From Pseudomonas knackmussii B13 (GTDB lineage Bacteria > Pseudomonadota > Gammaproteobacteria > Pseudomonadales > Pseudomonadaceae): 64,000 nt of DNA. The notes under the pieces were generated by a model. It saw only the letters and a program-made list of their open reading frames with translations, was not told where the DNA came from and made no database searches. The stretch covers positions 6,083,501 through 6,147,500 of the forward strand of contig NZ_HG322950.1 in NCBI RefSeq assembly GCF_000689415.1, given 5' to 3'. This document shows positions 36,401-44,424 of this stretch, piece by piece. Numbering within the stretch: position 1 is the stretch's first letter; every line of letters begins with the position of its first letter. A program made the position numbers and the translations under genes.

Positions 36401-37384
36401 TCACTGGACGACGTAGCGGGTGTCGACCAGGTCGTCGTAGCTGACCTGGAAGGTCTTGCCCTGCAGCTGGGTCCAGGTGCTGTTGGCCAGTCCGATGATG
36501 TCCTTGATGTCGCCTGGCTTGCCGGGCGCACCGAGGAGCTTCTCGCTCATGGCCTCGTCGTAGAAGCGCACGCCCTTGGCGGCGTCGGCCAGGTCCTTCG
36601 GATCGGCCAGGTAGCCGCCGACGCCCTTGGCCATGATCGCGTAGGCCTCCTGCGGGTGCTCCTTGGTGTACTGCACGGCCTTGTACAGGCCCTTCACCAG
36701 CGCCTTGACGTCCTCGGGCTGCTTCTCGATGACGTCGCAGTTCAGCGCCACCACGTCGACGATCACGCCGGGGGTGCTGGTACTGTCGATCAGCACCTTG
36801 CCGGTCTGCTTCTGGCGCACCAGCGACAGGTGCGGCTCCCAGGTCACGGCGGCGGGCACGCGGCCGGCGATGAAGGCGGTGGCGGCATCGTCGGCGGTCA
36901 TGTTCTGCACCTTGATGTCACTCATGCTCATGCCGGCGTTCTTCAGCAGGTAGGACAGCCAGAACTGCGACACCGAGCCTTCGTTGACCGCCACTTCCTT
37001 GCCCTTGAGCTGGGCCAGGCTGGTGACGTCCTTGCCCACCAGCACGCCGTCGCCGCCATGGCTGTCGTCCAGCGCGGCTACAGCCTTGAAGCAGAACTGC
37101 GGGCGGTACTTGAGGATTTCGTCGATGGTCGAGGCGGAACCTGAGAGCTTCCCTGAGGCCTGGGCGGCCATGTACATCGAGGCTTCCTCGATGGGAGTCA
37201 GCTGCAGGTCGAGACCCTGTTCCTTGAAGTAACCCAGGTCGCGGGCGAGGTACAGGGTGCCGTAGCCGACCCAGGTGGTGTGGCCGATGGACAGGGTGCC
37301 GGCCTGGGCGGCACCGGCGGCGCCGGCGAGCAACCCGGCGAGGGCGAGGGGACGAGCGAGACGCACGAGCAAGGACTTGTTCAT
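36401..37384 (-). CDS. ABC transporter substrate-binding protein, SsuA/NrtA-like
   Basis: The 327-aa periplasmic protein has a signal peptide (cleavage near AAQA-GTLS) and the NMT1/SsuA-like fold: GYGTLYLARDLGYFKEQGLD near residue 40, then PIEEASMYMAAQASG. A later AAVTWEPHLSLVRQKQ motif lies near residue 178. Its ligand is not evident; possibilities are a sulfonate, a pyrimidine-like compound or another small anion or amine. It is the first gene of the three-gene importer. The upstream 600-bp gap contains no coding sequence. Confidence 0.85.
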   Translation of the reverse strand: MNKSLLVRLARPLALAGLLAGAAGAAQAGTLSIGHTTWVGYGTLYLARDLGYFKEQGLDLQLTPIEEASMYMAAQASGKLSGSASTIDEILKYRPQFCFKAVAALDDSHGGDGVLVGKDVTSLAQLKGKEVAVNEGSVSQFWLSYLLKNAGMSMSDIKVQNMTADDAATAFIAGRVPAAVTWEPHLSLVRQKQTGKVLIDSTSTPGVIVDVVALNCDVIEKQPEDVKALVKGLYKAVQYTKEHPQEAYAIMAKGVGGYLADPKDLADAAKGVRFYDEAMSEKLLGAPGKPGDIKDIIGLANSTWTQLQGKTFQVSYDDLVDTRYVVQ

Positions 37385-37988
37385 GAAGCACTCCCACAGC
37401 CGATTTGGCTTGTTATTGGATAACTGCGGCAGTGGCCAGGTGGCCGAAGATCGACTCTCACCGAATCTGTGCGACGCGGAGCTCTGCGGCTCCTGCACCT
37501 GTTGGCAGGCGGCGGTTGGCAAGAGGTGACAGGCCGATGGTGGCCGAAGCGAGAGGCTCGGAAAATTATTATTTATGTGGTTGCGACATAAGAAAAAGCT
37601 GCCTTCAGCTGGCCGCCCGGTCAGGATGTAAACCGCGGCCGAGTACAGGGTCGGCCAGGCTCTATCGTTGATCGATGTGCCCTCTTTCGTCGAAACAGGT
37701 TTCCTGCCCTGGCGCTGCATCCCCTGCTGCGCGCCCCGACCGACGCGGCCTAAGCGGCCTGCCACGGCGGTAAGGCGGCGGCATCGGCGATGCCGGCGAG
37801 GGATGCGGATGGCGCTTCTTCCGCTAAATTTCGGACAGGCCGAAGTCGCCATGTATCAAGGCCTTTACGGTCTTGACCTGGATGGCATATTCCCGGATCA
37901 GAGTTTTGTTAAGATTTGCTGAACTTCGATCGTCCCTTCCAGTCCGACGCACTTCATTGAAGGATGCCCAGGACGTACCGAGAGTCCC
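37385..37988. other. Long intergenic region between the importer and sulfotransferase genes
   Basis: This 604-bp stretch holds no credible gene; short frames inside it have atypical composition. An A/T-rich patch at 37560-37600 contains the inverted repeat TTATGT-N7-ACATAA (37573-37591), a possible operator for the minus-strand importer. A second A/T-rich patch near 37895-37925 (GAGTTTTGTTAAGATTTGCT) may hold the promoter of the sulfotransferase operon. Lower local GC than the flanks may reflect transfer or simply promoter composition. Confidence 0.5.
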
Positions 37989-38693
37989 ATGCTGCAACGC
38001 TATTTCTGGAAGCTGCTGCCAAAGAGCCAGCGCGCCTTCCTGCTCAGCCGAATGCCGGCCGAGGAGCGCCCGCTGGTGAACAAGGCAATGTCGGCGAAGG
38101 CGCACTTCCCCGACTACTTCCGCCAGCAGAGGTGCCTGTTCATCCACGTACCCAAGTGCGCCGGCAGCAGCCTTTGCGCCGCCCTGTTCGGCAAGGGTCG
38201 CCCCGGCCACCTGCCGCTGTACTGGTACGAACAGCAGTTCCCCCGGGATTACGCCGAAAGCTTCAAGTTCAGCTTCGTCCGCGATCCGCTGGAGCGCGCC
38301 TATTCGGCCTACGCCTACCTGCGCGGCAACCAGCTGGCCAAGCGCGACCAGGCGGCCCACGAGCTGGTCAGCCGCTACCGCGACTTCGACGACTTCATCC
38401 AGCAGTGGCTGCATCCGGAAAACCTGCACAAGCAACTGCATTTCGTGCCGCAGACCGATTTCCTCTGCGACTCCCTCGGCCACCTGGCGATGGATTTCAT
38501 CGGCCGCCAGGAGAGCCTCGATGCGGACTTCCGCGCGCTCTGCGAACGCCTGAACCTGGACGTGCAGCTGCCGCACCTGAACGCCTCGCGCGAGCGCAGC
38601 GAACAGCCCGCTCGCGACCTTTGCAGCACCCGTACGCGCCGCCTGGTGCGTCGCGCCTACCAGCGCGACTACCAGCTGCTCGGCTACGAATGA
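37989..38693 (+). CDS. Sulfotransferase family protein
   Basis: The 234-aa protein carries the two PAPS-binding signatures of sulfotransferases: CLFIHVPKCAGSSL near residue 49 (5-prime phosphosulfate loop) and FSFVRDPLERAYSAY near 93 (3-prime phosphate site). It best fits the Sulfotransfer_2 group acting on sugars or related acceptors. No signal peptide or membrane anchor is seen, so transfer would occur in the cytoplasm. Its stop overlaps an in-frame ATG of the following APS kinase, which supplies PAPS, so a dedicated sulfation pathway is likely. The acceptor is unknown. Confidence 0.85.
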   Translation: MLQRYFWKLLPKSQRAFLLSRMPAEERPLVNKAMSAKAHFPDYFRQQRCLFIHVPKCAGSSLCAALFGKGRPGHLPLYWYEQQFPRDYAESFKFSFVRDPLERAYSAYAYLRGNQLAKRDQAAHELVSRYRDFDDFIQQWLHPENLHKQLHFVPQTDFLCDSLGHLAMDFIGRQESLDADFRALCERLNLDVQLPHLNASRERSEQPARDLCSTRTRRLVRRAYQRDYQLLGYE

Positions 38694-38704
38694 CGAGCCT
38701 GCCC

Positions 38705-39304
38705 ATGACCGACGCCCTGCACATCCACCCCCACGCCAGCAGCATCAGCCCGCAAGACCGCGCCCTGCAGAAAGGCCAGCAGCCCTGCTGCGTCTGGCTC
38801 ACCGGGCTGTCCGGCTCGGGCAAGTCGACCCTGGCCAATGCCCTCGAAAAGGCCCTCCATGCGCAGGGCATCCACAGCTTCCTGATCGATGGCGACACCC
38901 TGCGCAGCGGACTGAACTGCGACCTCGACATGAGCGAGGCCGGGCGTCGCGAGAACATCCGCCGGCTGACCGAAGTGGCGCGGCTGATGCTCGACGCCGG
39001 GTTGGTGGTGATCGTCTCCGCCATCACGCCGTTCCGCGCTGACCGCGAAGCCGCGCGCCAGCGCCTGGGCAAGGATGCGTTGCTCAGCGTCTACGTCAGC
39101 ACACCGCTGGAAGTTTGCGCCGAACGTGATCCGAAAGGCCTGTATCGTGCCGCTCGCGAAGGACGCATCCGCAACTTCACCGGCATCGACAGCCCCTACG
39201 AACCGCCGCTGGACGCCGACTGCGCGATCGACACCAGCCGCGTCGATACCGAACAGGCCACCGCCGCCCTGCTGGAGCAGGTCCTGCGCCGCTGCCGCGG
39301 CTGA
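38705..39304 (+). CDS. cysC: Adenylylsulfate kinase (stand-alone CysC)
   Basis: The 199-aa kinase phosphorylates adenylylsulfate (APS) to PAPS. Walker A GLSGSGKST is near residue 37; DGDTLRSGLNCDLDMSEAGR and later RENIRRLTEVARLM are the APS-binding segments. Assimilatory CysC in Pseudomonas is commonly fused to CysN, so a separate copy beside a sulfotransferase suggests PAPS for sulfation. An in-frame ATG at 38690 overlapping the sulfotransferase stop (ATGA) is an alternative start adding five residues. A 66-bp gap leads to the AEC permease gene. Confidence 0.92.
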   Translation: MTDALHIHPHASSISPQDRALQKGQQPCCVWLTGLSGSGKSTLANALEKALHAQGIHSFLIDGDTLRSGLNCDLDMSEAGRRENIRRLTEVARLMLDAGLVVIVSAITPFRADREAARQRLGKDALLSVYVSTPLEVCAERDPKGLYRAAREGRIRNFTGIDSPYEPPLDADCAIDTSRVDTEQATAALLEQVLRRCRG

Positions 39305-39370
39305 GCCGCGCTTGCCCGCGGGTATCGCGGCTCGGCAAGATGCCGGCTCTATCCCTGCCGCGGAGTAGCC

Positions 39371-40285
39371 GTGTCCATCCTGTTCGAGGCCCTCTGGCCA
39401 CTCTTCGCGCTCATCGTCGGCGGCTTCCTGTTGCGCCGTCGCGGCTTTCCCGGCGAAGCCTTCTGGCCGGCCGCAGAACGCCTGAACTACTTCATCCTGT
39501 TCCCTTCCCTGCTGTTCGCCAGCCTGGCCAAGGCGCCGCTGCACGATCCCGGCATCGGCCGGCTGGCGCTGGCGGTACTGCTCGGGCTGGGCGCGGCCTG
39601 GCTGCTGCTGTTGCTCTGGAGGCGCCTGCGCAGCTGGAGCGCGGCGCGCTTCGGCGCCCTGGCACAAGGAGTGCTGCGCTTCAACACTTACCTGGGCCTT
39701 GCGGCGATCGGCAGCCTGTACGGCAAGGATGGCCTGACCCTGGCCGCGCTCATGCTGGCGCTGCTGGTGCCGGCGGTGAACCTGATGTCGGTCTGGGCGC
39801 TGACCGCCGAGCGCGGCATCGGCCCGCGCGCTCTGTTGCTGCCGATACTGAAGAACCCGCTGATCCTCGCCTGCGCCGCCGGCGCGCTGGTCAACCTGGC
39901 CGGCATTTCGCTCGACGGTGGCGGTGCCCGGCTGTTCGATCTGCTGGCAGTAGCCAGCCTGCCGCTGGGCTTGCTCTGCGTAGGCGCTGCGCTGCAACCC
40001 AAGGAGCTGCGCGCGGAGCTGCCCGCCCTGCTCGGCTGCTGCGCCACACGCCTGCTGGCGATGCCGGCGCTGGCCTTCTGCATCACCCGGCTGCTCGGCC
40101 TGGCGCCATTGGAGAGTGCGGTGCTGGTGCTGTTCTTCGCCCTGCCGACCGCACCGACCTCCTATGTGCTGACCCGCGAGCTGGGCGGCGACAGTCACCT
40201 GATGGCCGGCGTCATCACCCTGCAGACCCTGCTGGCCGGCGCCAGCCTGCTGCTGGTGATGGGCCTGGTGCAGGCTGCGGGCTGA
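39371..40285 (+). CDS. AEC-family permease (auxin efflux carrier type)
   Basis: The 304-aa protein has about ten hydrophobic segments in two halves of the AEC/MdcF-like family: ILFEALWPLFALIVGGFLLR at the N-terminus, then LNYFILFPSLLFASL near residue 38 and ALPTAPTSYVLTRELG near 255. It starts with GTG. Family members move organic anions or efflux metabolites. Its position after the sulfotransferase and cysC suggests export of their product, but this is inference; the 66-bp gap leaves room for a separate promoter. Confidence 0.85.
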   Translation: MSILFEALWPLFALIVGGFLLRRRGFPGEAFWPAAERLNYFILFPSLLFASLAKAPLHDPGIGRLALAVLLGLGAAWLLLLLWRRLRSWSAARFGALAQGVLRFNTYLGLAAIGSLYGKDGLTLAALMLALLVPAVNLMSVWALTAERGIGPRALLLPILKNPLILACAAGALVNLAGISLDGGGARLFDLLAVASLPLGLLCVGAALQPKELRAELPALLGCCATRLLAMPALAFCITRLLGLAPLESAVLVLFFALPTAPTSYVLTRELGGDSHLMAGVITLQTLLAGASLLLVMGLVQAAG

Positions 40286-40289
40286 GGCC

Positions 40290-40778
40290 TCAGAGCGAAG
40301 GCACCGGCGCATTGGCCGGCCAATCGAGCACGCCCTTGTCGTTGAAGCGCACGGTGCCGAACAGCCCACCGGCGAGCTTGCCGCTGAGCTCGTAGGGCAA
40401 GCCCTTCAGCGGTTGCGCGTTGCCCAGCCCCCAGGCCTGGCGCACCAGGCGGAAGGCGGAAATGCTCACCGGCACGCTCAACACCTGTTCGCCGAAGCGC
40501 GGCACCTGGCCGCTCTGGTCGCTGACGCCACTGGCCAGCGGCCGCCCGTTGACGCTCAGGTCCAGCGCCACGCCGTGGTAATCGATGTTGCTGTCGTTGG
40601 GGTTCTGCACCCGCAACTTGACCGCGAAGCGCGCCTCCATGCCCTGCGCGGGCAAGGGCTCCAGGCCGACCAGGTCGACCCGCAGCGGATCGCTGCCACC
40701 GAACCAGCTGGCGCAGGCACTCAGGGTGAGCAGCAGGGCCAGGGTCAGCAGATGGCGTAGAACGGAGCGGATGGGCAT
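40290..40778 (-). CDS. LEA14-like lipoprotein
   Basis: The 162-aa protein has a lipoprotein signal ending in the lipobox LSAC (Cys21), followed by a LEA_2/WHy-type beta-sandwich domain (about 32-155) with VQNPNDSNIDYHGVALDLSV. Such proteins are outer-membrane or periplasmic and thought to be stress related. It is convergent with the AEC gene, the stops only 4 bp apart. Confidence 0.85.
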   Translation of the reverse strand: MPIRSVLRHLLTLALLLTLSACASWFGGSDPLRVDLVGLEPLPAQGMEARFAVKLRVQNPNDSNIDYHGVALDLSVNGRPLASGVSDQSGQVPRFGEQVLSVPVSISAFRLVRQAWGLGNAQPLKGLPYELSGKLAGGLFGTVRFNDKGVLDWPANAPVPSL

Positions 40779-40945
40779 GCGGTTTGGCCTTTCGGGGACG
40801 GAGGTCGGGAAAGTCTAGCTGGGTGTGCCTGCGCCACGGCGATCCTACAAATTCTCCACAGGCTCATCCCGTCGGGGCTTTACTCAGGGAAAGCATCACG
40901 GAAAGCACTGCCGGGCGAACCCTCGCGGGAATACGAGGGTCTACC

Positions 40946-40963
40946 ATGACAGTCAGATGACAA
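40946..40963 (-). promoter_or_regulatory. Pho-box-like direct repeat
   Basis: On the minus strand the sequence is TTGTCAT-CTGA-CTGTCAT: two 7-mers matching the PhoB half-site CTGTCAT at 6/7 and 7/7 with the standard 4-base spacer. It lies 76 bp upstream of the Na/Pi-cotransporter-like gene, but its polarity faces the LEA-type lipoprotein gene. The remainder of 40779-41038 holds no gene. Confidence 0.4.
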
Positions 40964-41038
40964 AGAACGGCCATGCTGACCCTGCCGTCCACGGGCACCA
41001 AGGGACGTCGGGCGGCGCGCTGTACGAGGGGGGCCGCC

Positions 41039-42760
41039 ATGCTGAAGCTGCTCGATCTGCTGTCCGCCGTTGCCCTGCTGGTGTGGGGCACCCACATAGT
41101 CCGCACCGGCATCCTGCGGGTGTACGGCGCCAACCTGCGGCGCATCCTCAGCCGCAGCGTGCAGAAGCGCCCGCTGGCCTTCGCGGCCGGCATCGGCGTC
41201 ACCGCGCTGGTGCAGAGCAGCAATGCCACCGCCCTGCTGGTCACCTCCTTCGTCGCCAGCGGCCTGATGGCGCTGGCCCCGGCGCTGGCGATCATGCTCG
41301 GCGCCGACGTCGGTACGGCGCTGATGGCGCGGGTGTTGACCCTCGACCTGTCGTGGCTGTCGCCGCTGGCGATCTTCTTCGGCGTGGTCTTCTTCCTGAC
41401 GCGCAAGCAGACGCCGCTAGGGCAACTCGGCCGGGTCTTCATCGGCCTCGGGCTGATCATCCTGGCGCTGCAGTTGATAGTCGCGGCGGCCGAGCCCATG
41501 ACCCAGGCCAAAGGTGTCAAGGTGCTGTTTTCCAGCCTGACCGGCGACGTCATGCTCGACGCCATGACCGGTGCGCTCTTCGCCATGATTTCCTACTCCA
41601 GCCTGGCCGCCGTACTGCTCACCGCGACCCTGGCGACGTCCAAGGTGATCTCGCTGAAGGTCGCGCTGTGCCTGGTGGTCGGCGCCAACCTGGGTAGCGG
41701 CATCCTCGCCCTGATCGGCACTACCGCACAGAACGCCGCCGGGCGCCGCGTGGCGCTGGGCAGCTTGCTGTTCAAGGTCGCCGGCTGCGTGCTGGTGCTG
41801 CCGCTGATCGGCCCGTTGTCGCAGTGGGTCGACGGCTGGCCGTTCCGCACCCAGGAGCTGGTGATCGCGTTCCACGTGCTCTACAACTCGGTGCGCTGCC
41901 TCGCCTGCCTGCCGCTGACCAGCCACATGGCCGCCTTCTGCACGCGCCTGCTGCCGGACCGGCCGACCCCGGAAGATCGCGTGCGCCCCCGCCACCTCGA
42001 CCCGGCGGCACTGGAAACGCCGAGCCTGGCGCTGGTCAACGCGGTGCGCGAGACCCTTCGCATGGGCGATATCGTCGAGCAGATGCTGAACAACCTGCTG
42101 GACGTGATCCGCACCGGCAACCCGCTGCTGGGCAAGGAGATCCGCAAGCTCGACGACGACGTCGACGCCCTCTACACGGCGATCAAGCTGTACCTGGCGC
42201 GCATGCCCCGCGAGGACCTGGTGGAGCGCGACAGCCGGCGCTGGGCGGAGATCATCGAACTGGCGATCAACCTCGAGCAGGCCGGCGACATCATCGAGCA
42301 CATGCTCAGCGCCGTGCAGGACAAGAAGACCTCGCGCAGCCGCTCCTTCTCCGACAACGGCCTGGCCGAGATCACCGCGCTGCACAGCCAGCTGCAGGTC
42401 AACCTGCGCCTGAGCCTGTCGGTGTTCCTCAATGGCGACCAGGAAGGCGCGCGCCGCCTGCGCCGCGCCAAGCAGCGCTTCCGCCTGCAGGAACGGCGCT
42501 ACGCGCACTCGCATGTCGAACGCCTGCGCCAGCAGGTCGTGCAGAGTATTGAAACCAGTTCACTGCACCTGGACCTGATTTCCGATATGAAACGCCTGAA
42601 CTCGTTGTTCTGCGCCATCGCCTACGCCGTGCTGGACAACCCCGACACGCTCCCCGGCGAGCTCGAGGAAGCCCTGGAGGCACTGCAGGAGGACGACGTT
42701 CGAGGACTGGAGGAACAGCGCCTGCCGACATCCCCTTCGGATTCCAGCGCCATCGGATAA
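41039..42760 (+). CDS. Na/Pi cotransporter family protein with PhoU-like C-terminus
   Basis: The 573-aa protein has about eight to nine membrane segments in two Na_Pi_cotrans repeats, each with a QSSNA/SYSS-type signature (VTALVQSSNATALLVTSF near 56; MISYSSLAAVLLTATLA near 180). A helical PhoU-like region spans about 340-550. It may transport phosphate with sodium or regulate phosphate flow. The start at 41039 has GAGGGGGG immediately upstream; a start at 40973 would add 22 unconserved residues. A Pho-box-like repeat lies upstream. Confidence 0.88.
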   Translation: MLKLLDLLSAVALLVWGTHIVRTGILRVYGANLRRILSRSVQKRPLAFAAGIGVTALVQSSNATALLVTSFVASGLMALAPALAIMLGADVGTALMARVLTLDLSWLSPLAIFFGVVFFLTRKQTPLGQLGRVFIGLGLIILALQLIVAAAEPMTQAKGVKVLFSSLTGDVMLDAMTGALFAMISYSSLAAVLLTATLATSKVISLKVALCLVVGANLGSGILALIGTTAQNAAGRRVALGSLLFKVAGCVLVLPLIGPLSQWVDGWPFRTQELVIAFHVLYNSVRCLACLPLTSHMAAFCTRLLPDRPTPEDRVRPRHLDPAALETPSLALVNAVRETLRMGDIVEQMLNNLLDVIRTGNPLLGKEIRKLDDDVDALYTAIKLYLARMPREDLVERDSRRWAEIIELAINLEQAGDIIEHMLSAVQDKKTSRSRSFSDNGLAEITALHSQLQVNLRLSLSVFLNGDQEGARRLRRAKQRFRLQERRYAHSHVERLRQQVVQSIETSSLHLDLISDMKRLNSLFCAIAYAVLDNPDTLPGELEEALEALQEDDVRGLEEQRLPTSPSDSSAIG

Positions 42761-42826
42761 GTGCGCTCCGAAGCATGACGTCAAGACGCTGACACTTTTC
42801 ATCCGGATCGGGCAGAATCAGCCGCC

Positions 42827-43873
42827 ATGGACGACAGCAGCCCCCTCAGCCATTGCCAACCCTCGGTCAGCGCCGGCCTCACGCAGGCTGTACTGGTCGC
42901 CGCCGAACGCCTGGGCCTGCAGCGCAGCGAATTGCTCAGTGCTTCGGACGTGCAGGAACGCCAACTGGCCGACCCCGACGGACGCATCGCCTTCCGCAAC
43001 CAGGAAGCCCTCTGGCACTACATCCAGACGCACCTGCAGCATCCCGAACCCGGCCTTGCCCTGGGCGGGAACCTGCCAGCGGCGTCATTCAGCGTCCTCA
43101 ACTACCTGTTGCAGACCAGCGCCACCCTCGGCGAGGCGCTGGAGACCGCCCTGCGCTACCAGCGCCTGGGCGGTGAGGGTGGCGAAGTGCTGATGAGCGA
43201 GGCCGGCGACCTGGCCTGGATCAGCTACCTGCCGCTGAACCCGCTGGTACCGGCAACCCGCGCGCGGGTCCTGGCGCTGATGAGCTTCTGGGTCCTGCAA
43301 TTGCGCGCCCTGCTGCCGGAATTCGAACTGGCCGGCTGCCACTTCATCCATGCCGAGCCGCCGACGCTGGACCACTACCGCGAGCGCTTCGCCTGTCCGC
43401 TGCATTTCGGCGGCAACGAATACTCCCTGTGCCTGCCGCGACGCCTGCTCGCCAAGCAGCTGCCGCAAGCCAACCCGCCCCTGCGCAACCTGCTGCGCCA
43501 GCACGCCGAGAGCCTGCTGGCCAAGCTGCCCAGCGCCAGCGTGCGGGCGCGGGTCACGGCGCTGCTCGGCAACCAGCTCAGCCGCGGCGAACCCGGTCGC
43601 GCGGCGCTGGCCCAGGAACTGGGGTTGAGCGAGCGCACCCTGCAGCGGCGCCTGGCGGAAGAAGGCAGCAGTTATCAACAGCTGCTCACTGACACTCGCC
43701 GCCAGCTCGCCGAGCGCTACCTGGAGGAAGGCCAGTTGCCGGCGACCGACATTGCCCTGCTGCTCGGCTATTCCGAGCCCAGCGTGTTCTTCCGTGCCTT
43801 CCGCCACTGGACCGGGAAGACTCCAGGCGAATACCGTCAATCGGCTGCCAAGATCACTCCAGCGTCGAACTGA
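42827..43873 (+). CDS. AraC-family transcriptional regulator, OruR/ArgR-like domain
   Basis: The 348-aa regulator has an N-terminal Arabinose_bd (PF12625) domain over about residues 20-210 and a C-terminal AraC helix-turn-helix with ALAQELGLSERTLQRRLAEEG and DIALLLGYSEPSVFFRAFRHW, then TGKTPGEYR. The target is unknown; the neighbours are a phosphate-transporter-like gene and a short unknown gene on the same strand. No metabolic operon is adjacent, so it may act elsewhere. Confidence 0.88.
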   Translation: MDDSSPLSHCQPSVSAGLTQAVLVAAERLGLQRSELLSASDVQERQLADPDGRIAFRNQEALWHYIQTHLQHPEPGLALGGNLPAASFSVLNYLLQTSATLGEALETALRYQRLGGEGGEVLMSEAGDLAWISYLPLNPLVPATRARVLALMSFWVLQLRALLPEFELAGCHFIHAEPPTLDHYRERFACPLHFGGNEYSLCLPRRLLAKQLPQANPPLRNLLRQHAESLLAKLPSASVRARVTALLGNQLSRGEPGRAALAQELGLSERTLQRRLAEEGSSYQQLLTDTRRQLAERYLEEGQLPATDIALLLGYSEPSVFFRAFRHWTGKTPGEYRQSAAKITPASN

Positions 43874-43943
43874 CCCGGATCAATGTCACGGATTGGCCAT
43901 TCACTAACCTAATGGCCAGTTGATATTACCGAGCCGTATCGAA

Positions 43944-44267
43944 ATGACCCTCAGCCGGTTTCCAGCGCAATTGCTGGTCACGTCCCAAGACCCGACACTA
44001 GCCCGCGAGCTGCGTGCCCTGCTGGCGGCCCACGAGATGCCCTGCGCAGTGCTCAGCGGCCGCCAGGACTGCTCGCAGGCGCCACTGTGCCGCTGGTTCA
44101 AGGACGCGCCCCTGAGCGACAGCGCACGCGTGCTGGCCCTGCTGGACGACGCCATCACGGTGCTCGAACGCAGCCGCCACGCCTTCAAGTCCCGAGAGCT
44201 GGGCGAACTCCGACTGCGTCTCAGCAATGCACTGAAGGAGTTGTCTGACAGATATCCGCTGGTGTAA
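43944..44267 (+). CDS. Hypothetical protein, 107 aa
   Basis: The soluble, mainly helical protein (MTLSRFPAQLLVTSQDPTLA) is not recognised. The ATG at 43944 is chosen; a TTG at 43920 could extend it by 8 residues. Helical composition (ALLDDAITVLERSRHAF, RLRLSNALKEL) suggests a small helical bundle. It lies upstream of a transcription terminator and the globin-GGDEF-EAL gene, so it is probably expressed separately. Confidence 0.55.
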   Translation: MTLSRFPAQLLVTSQDPTLARELRALLAAHEMPCAVLSGRQDCSQAPLCRWFKDAPLSDSARVLALLDDAITVLERSRHAFKSRELGELRLRLSNALKELSDRYPLV

Positions 44268-44338
44268 AAATCGCCGACCAGAACTCCGCTACATCCGGAG
44301 CCGGCTTTGCCGGGCAGGACGCCAGGGCCTGCAAGACA

Positions 44339-44390
44339 AAGCGCCGCCACCGTCACCGATCACTCGGTCGACACGGGGCGGCGCTTTTTT
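44339..44390 (+). terminator. Intrinsic terminator just before the globin-GGDEF-EAL gene
   Basis: Outer arms GCGCCGCC and GGCGGCGC, an inner ACCGA/TCGGT stem and a six-T run form a complete terminator. It ends 34 bases before the chosen start of the next gene, leaving little room for a downstream promoter. It may serve as an attenuator. Confidence 0.8.
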
Positions 44391-44424
44391 CATGCCCGAA
44401 GAAAAGTACAAGGAGAACAATGGC

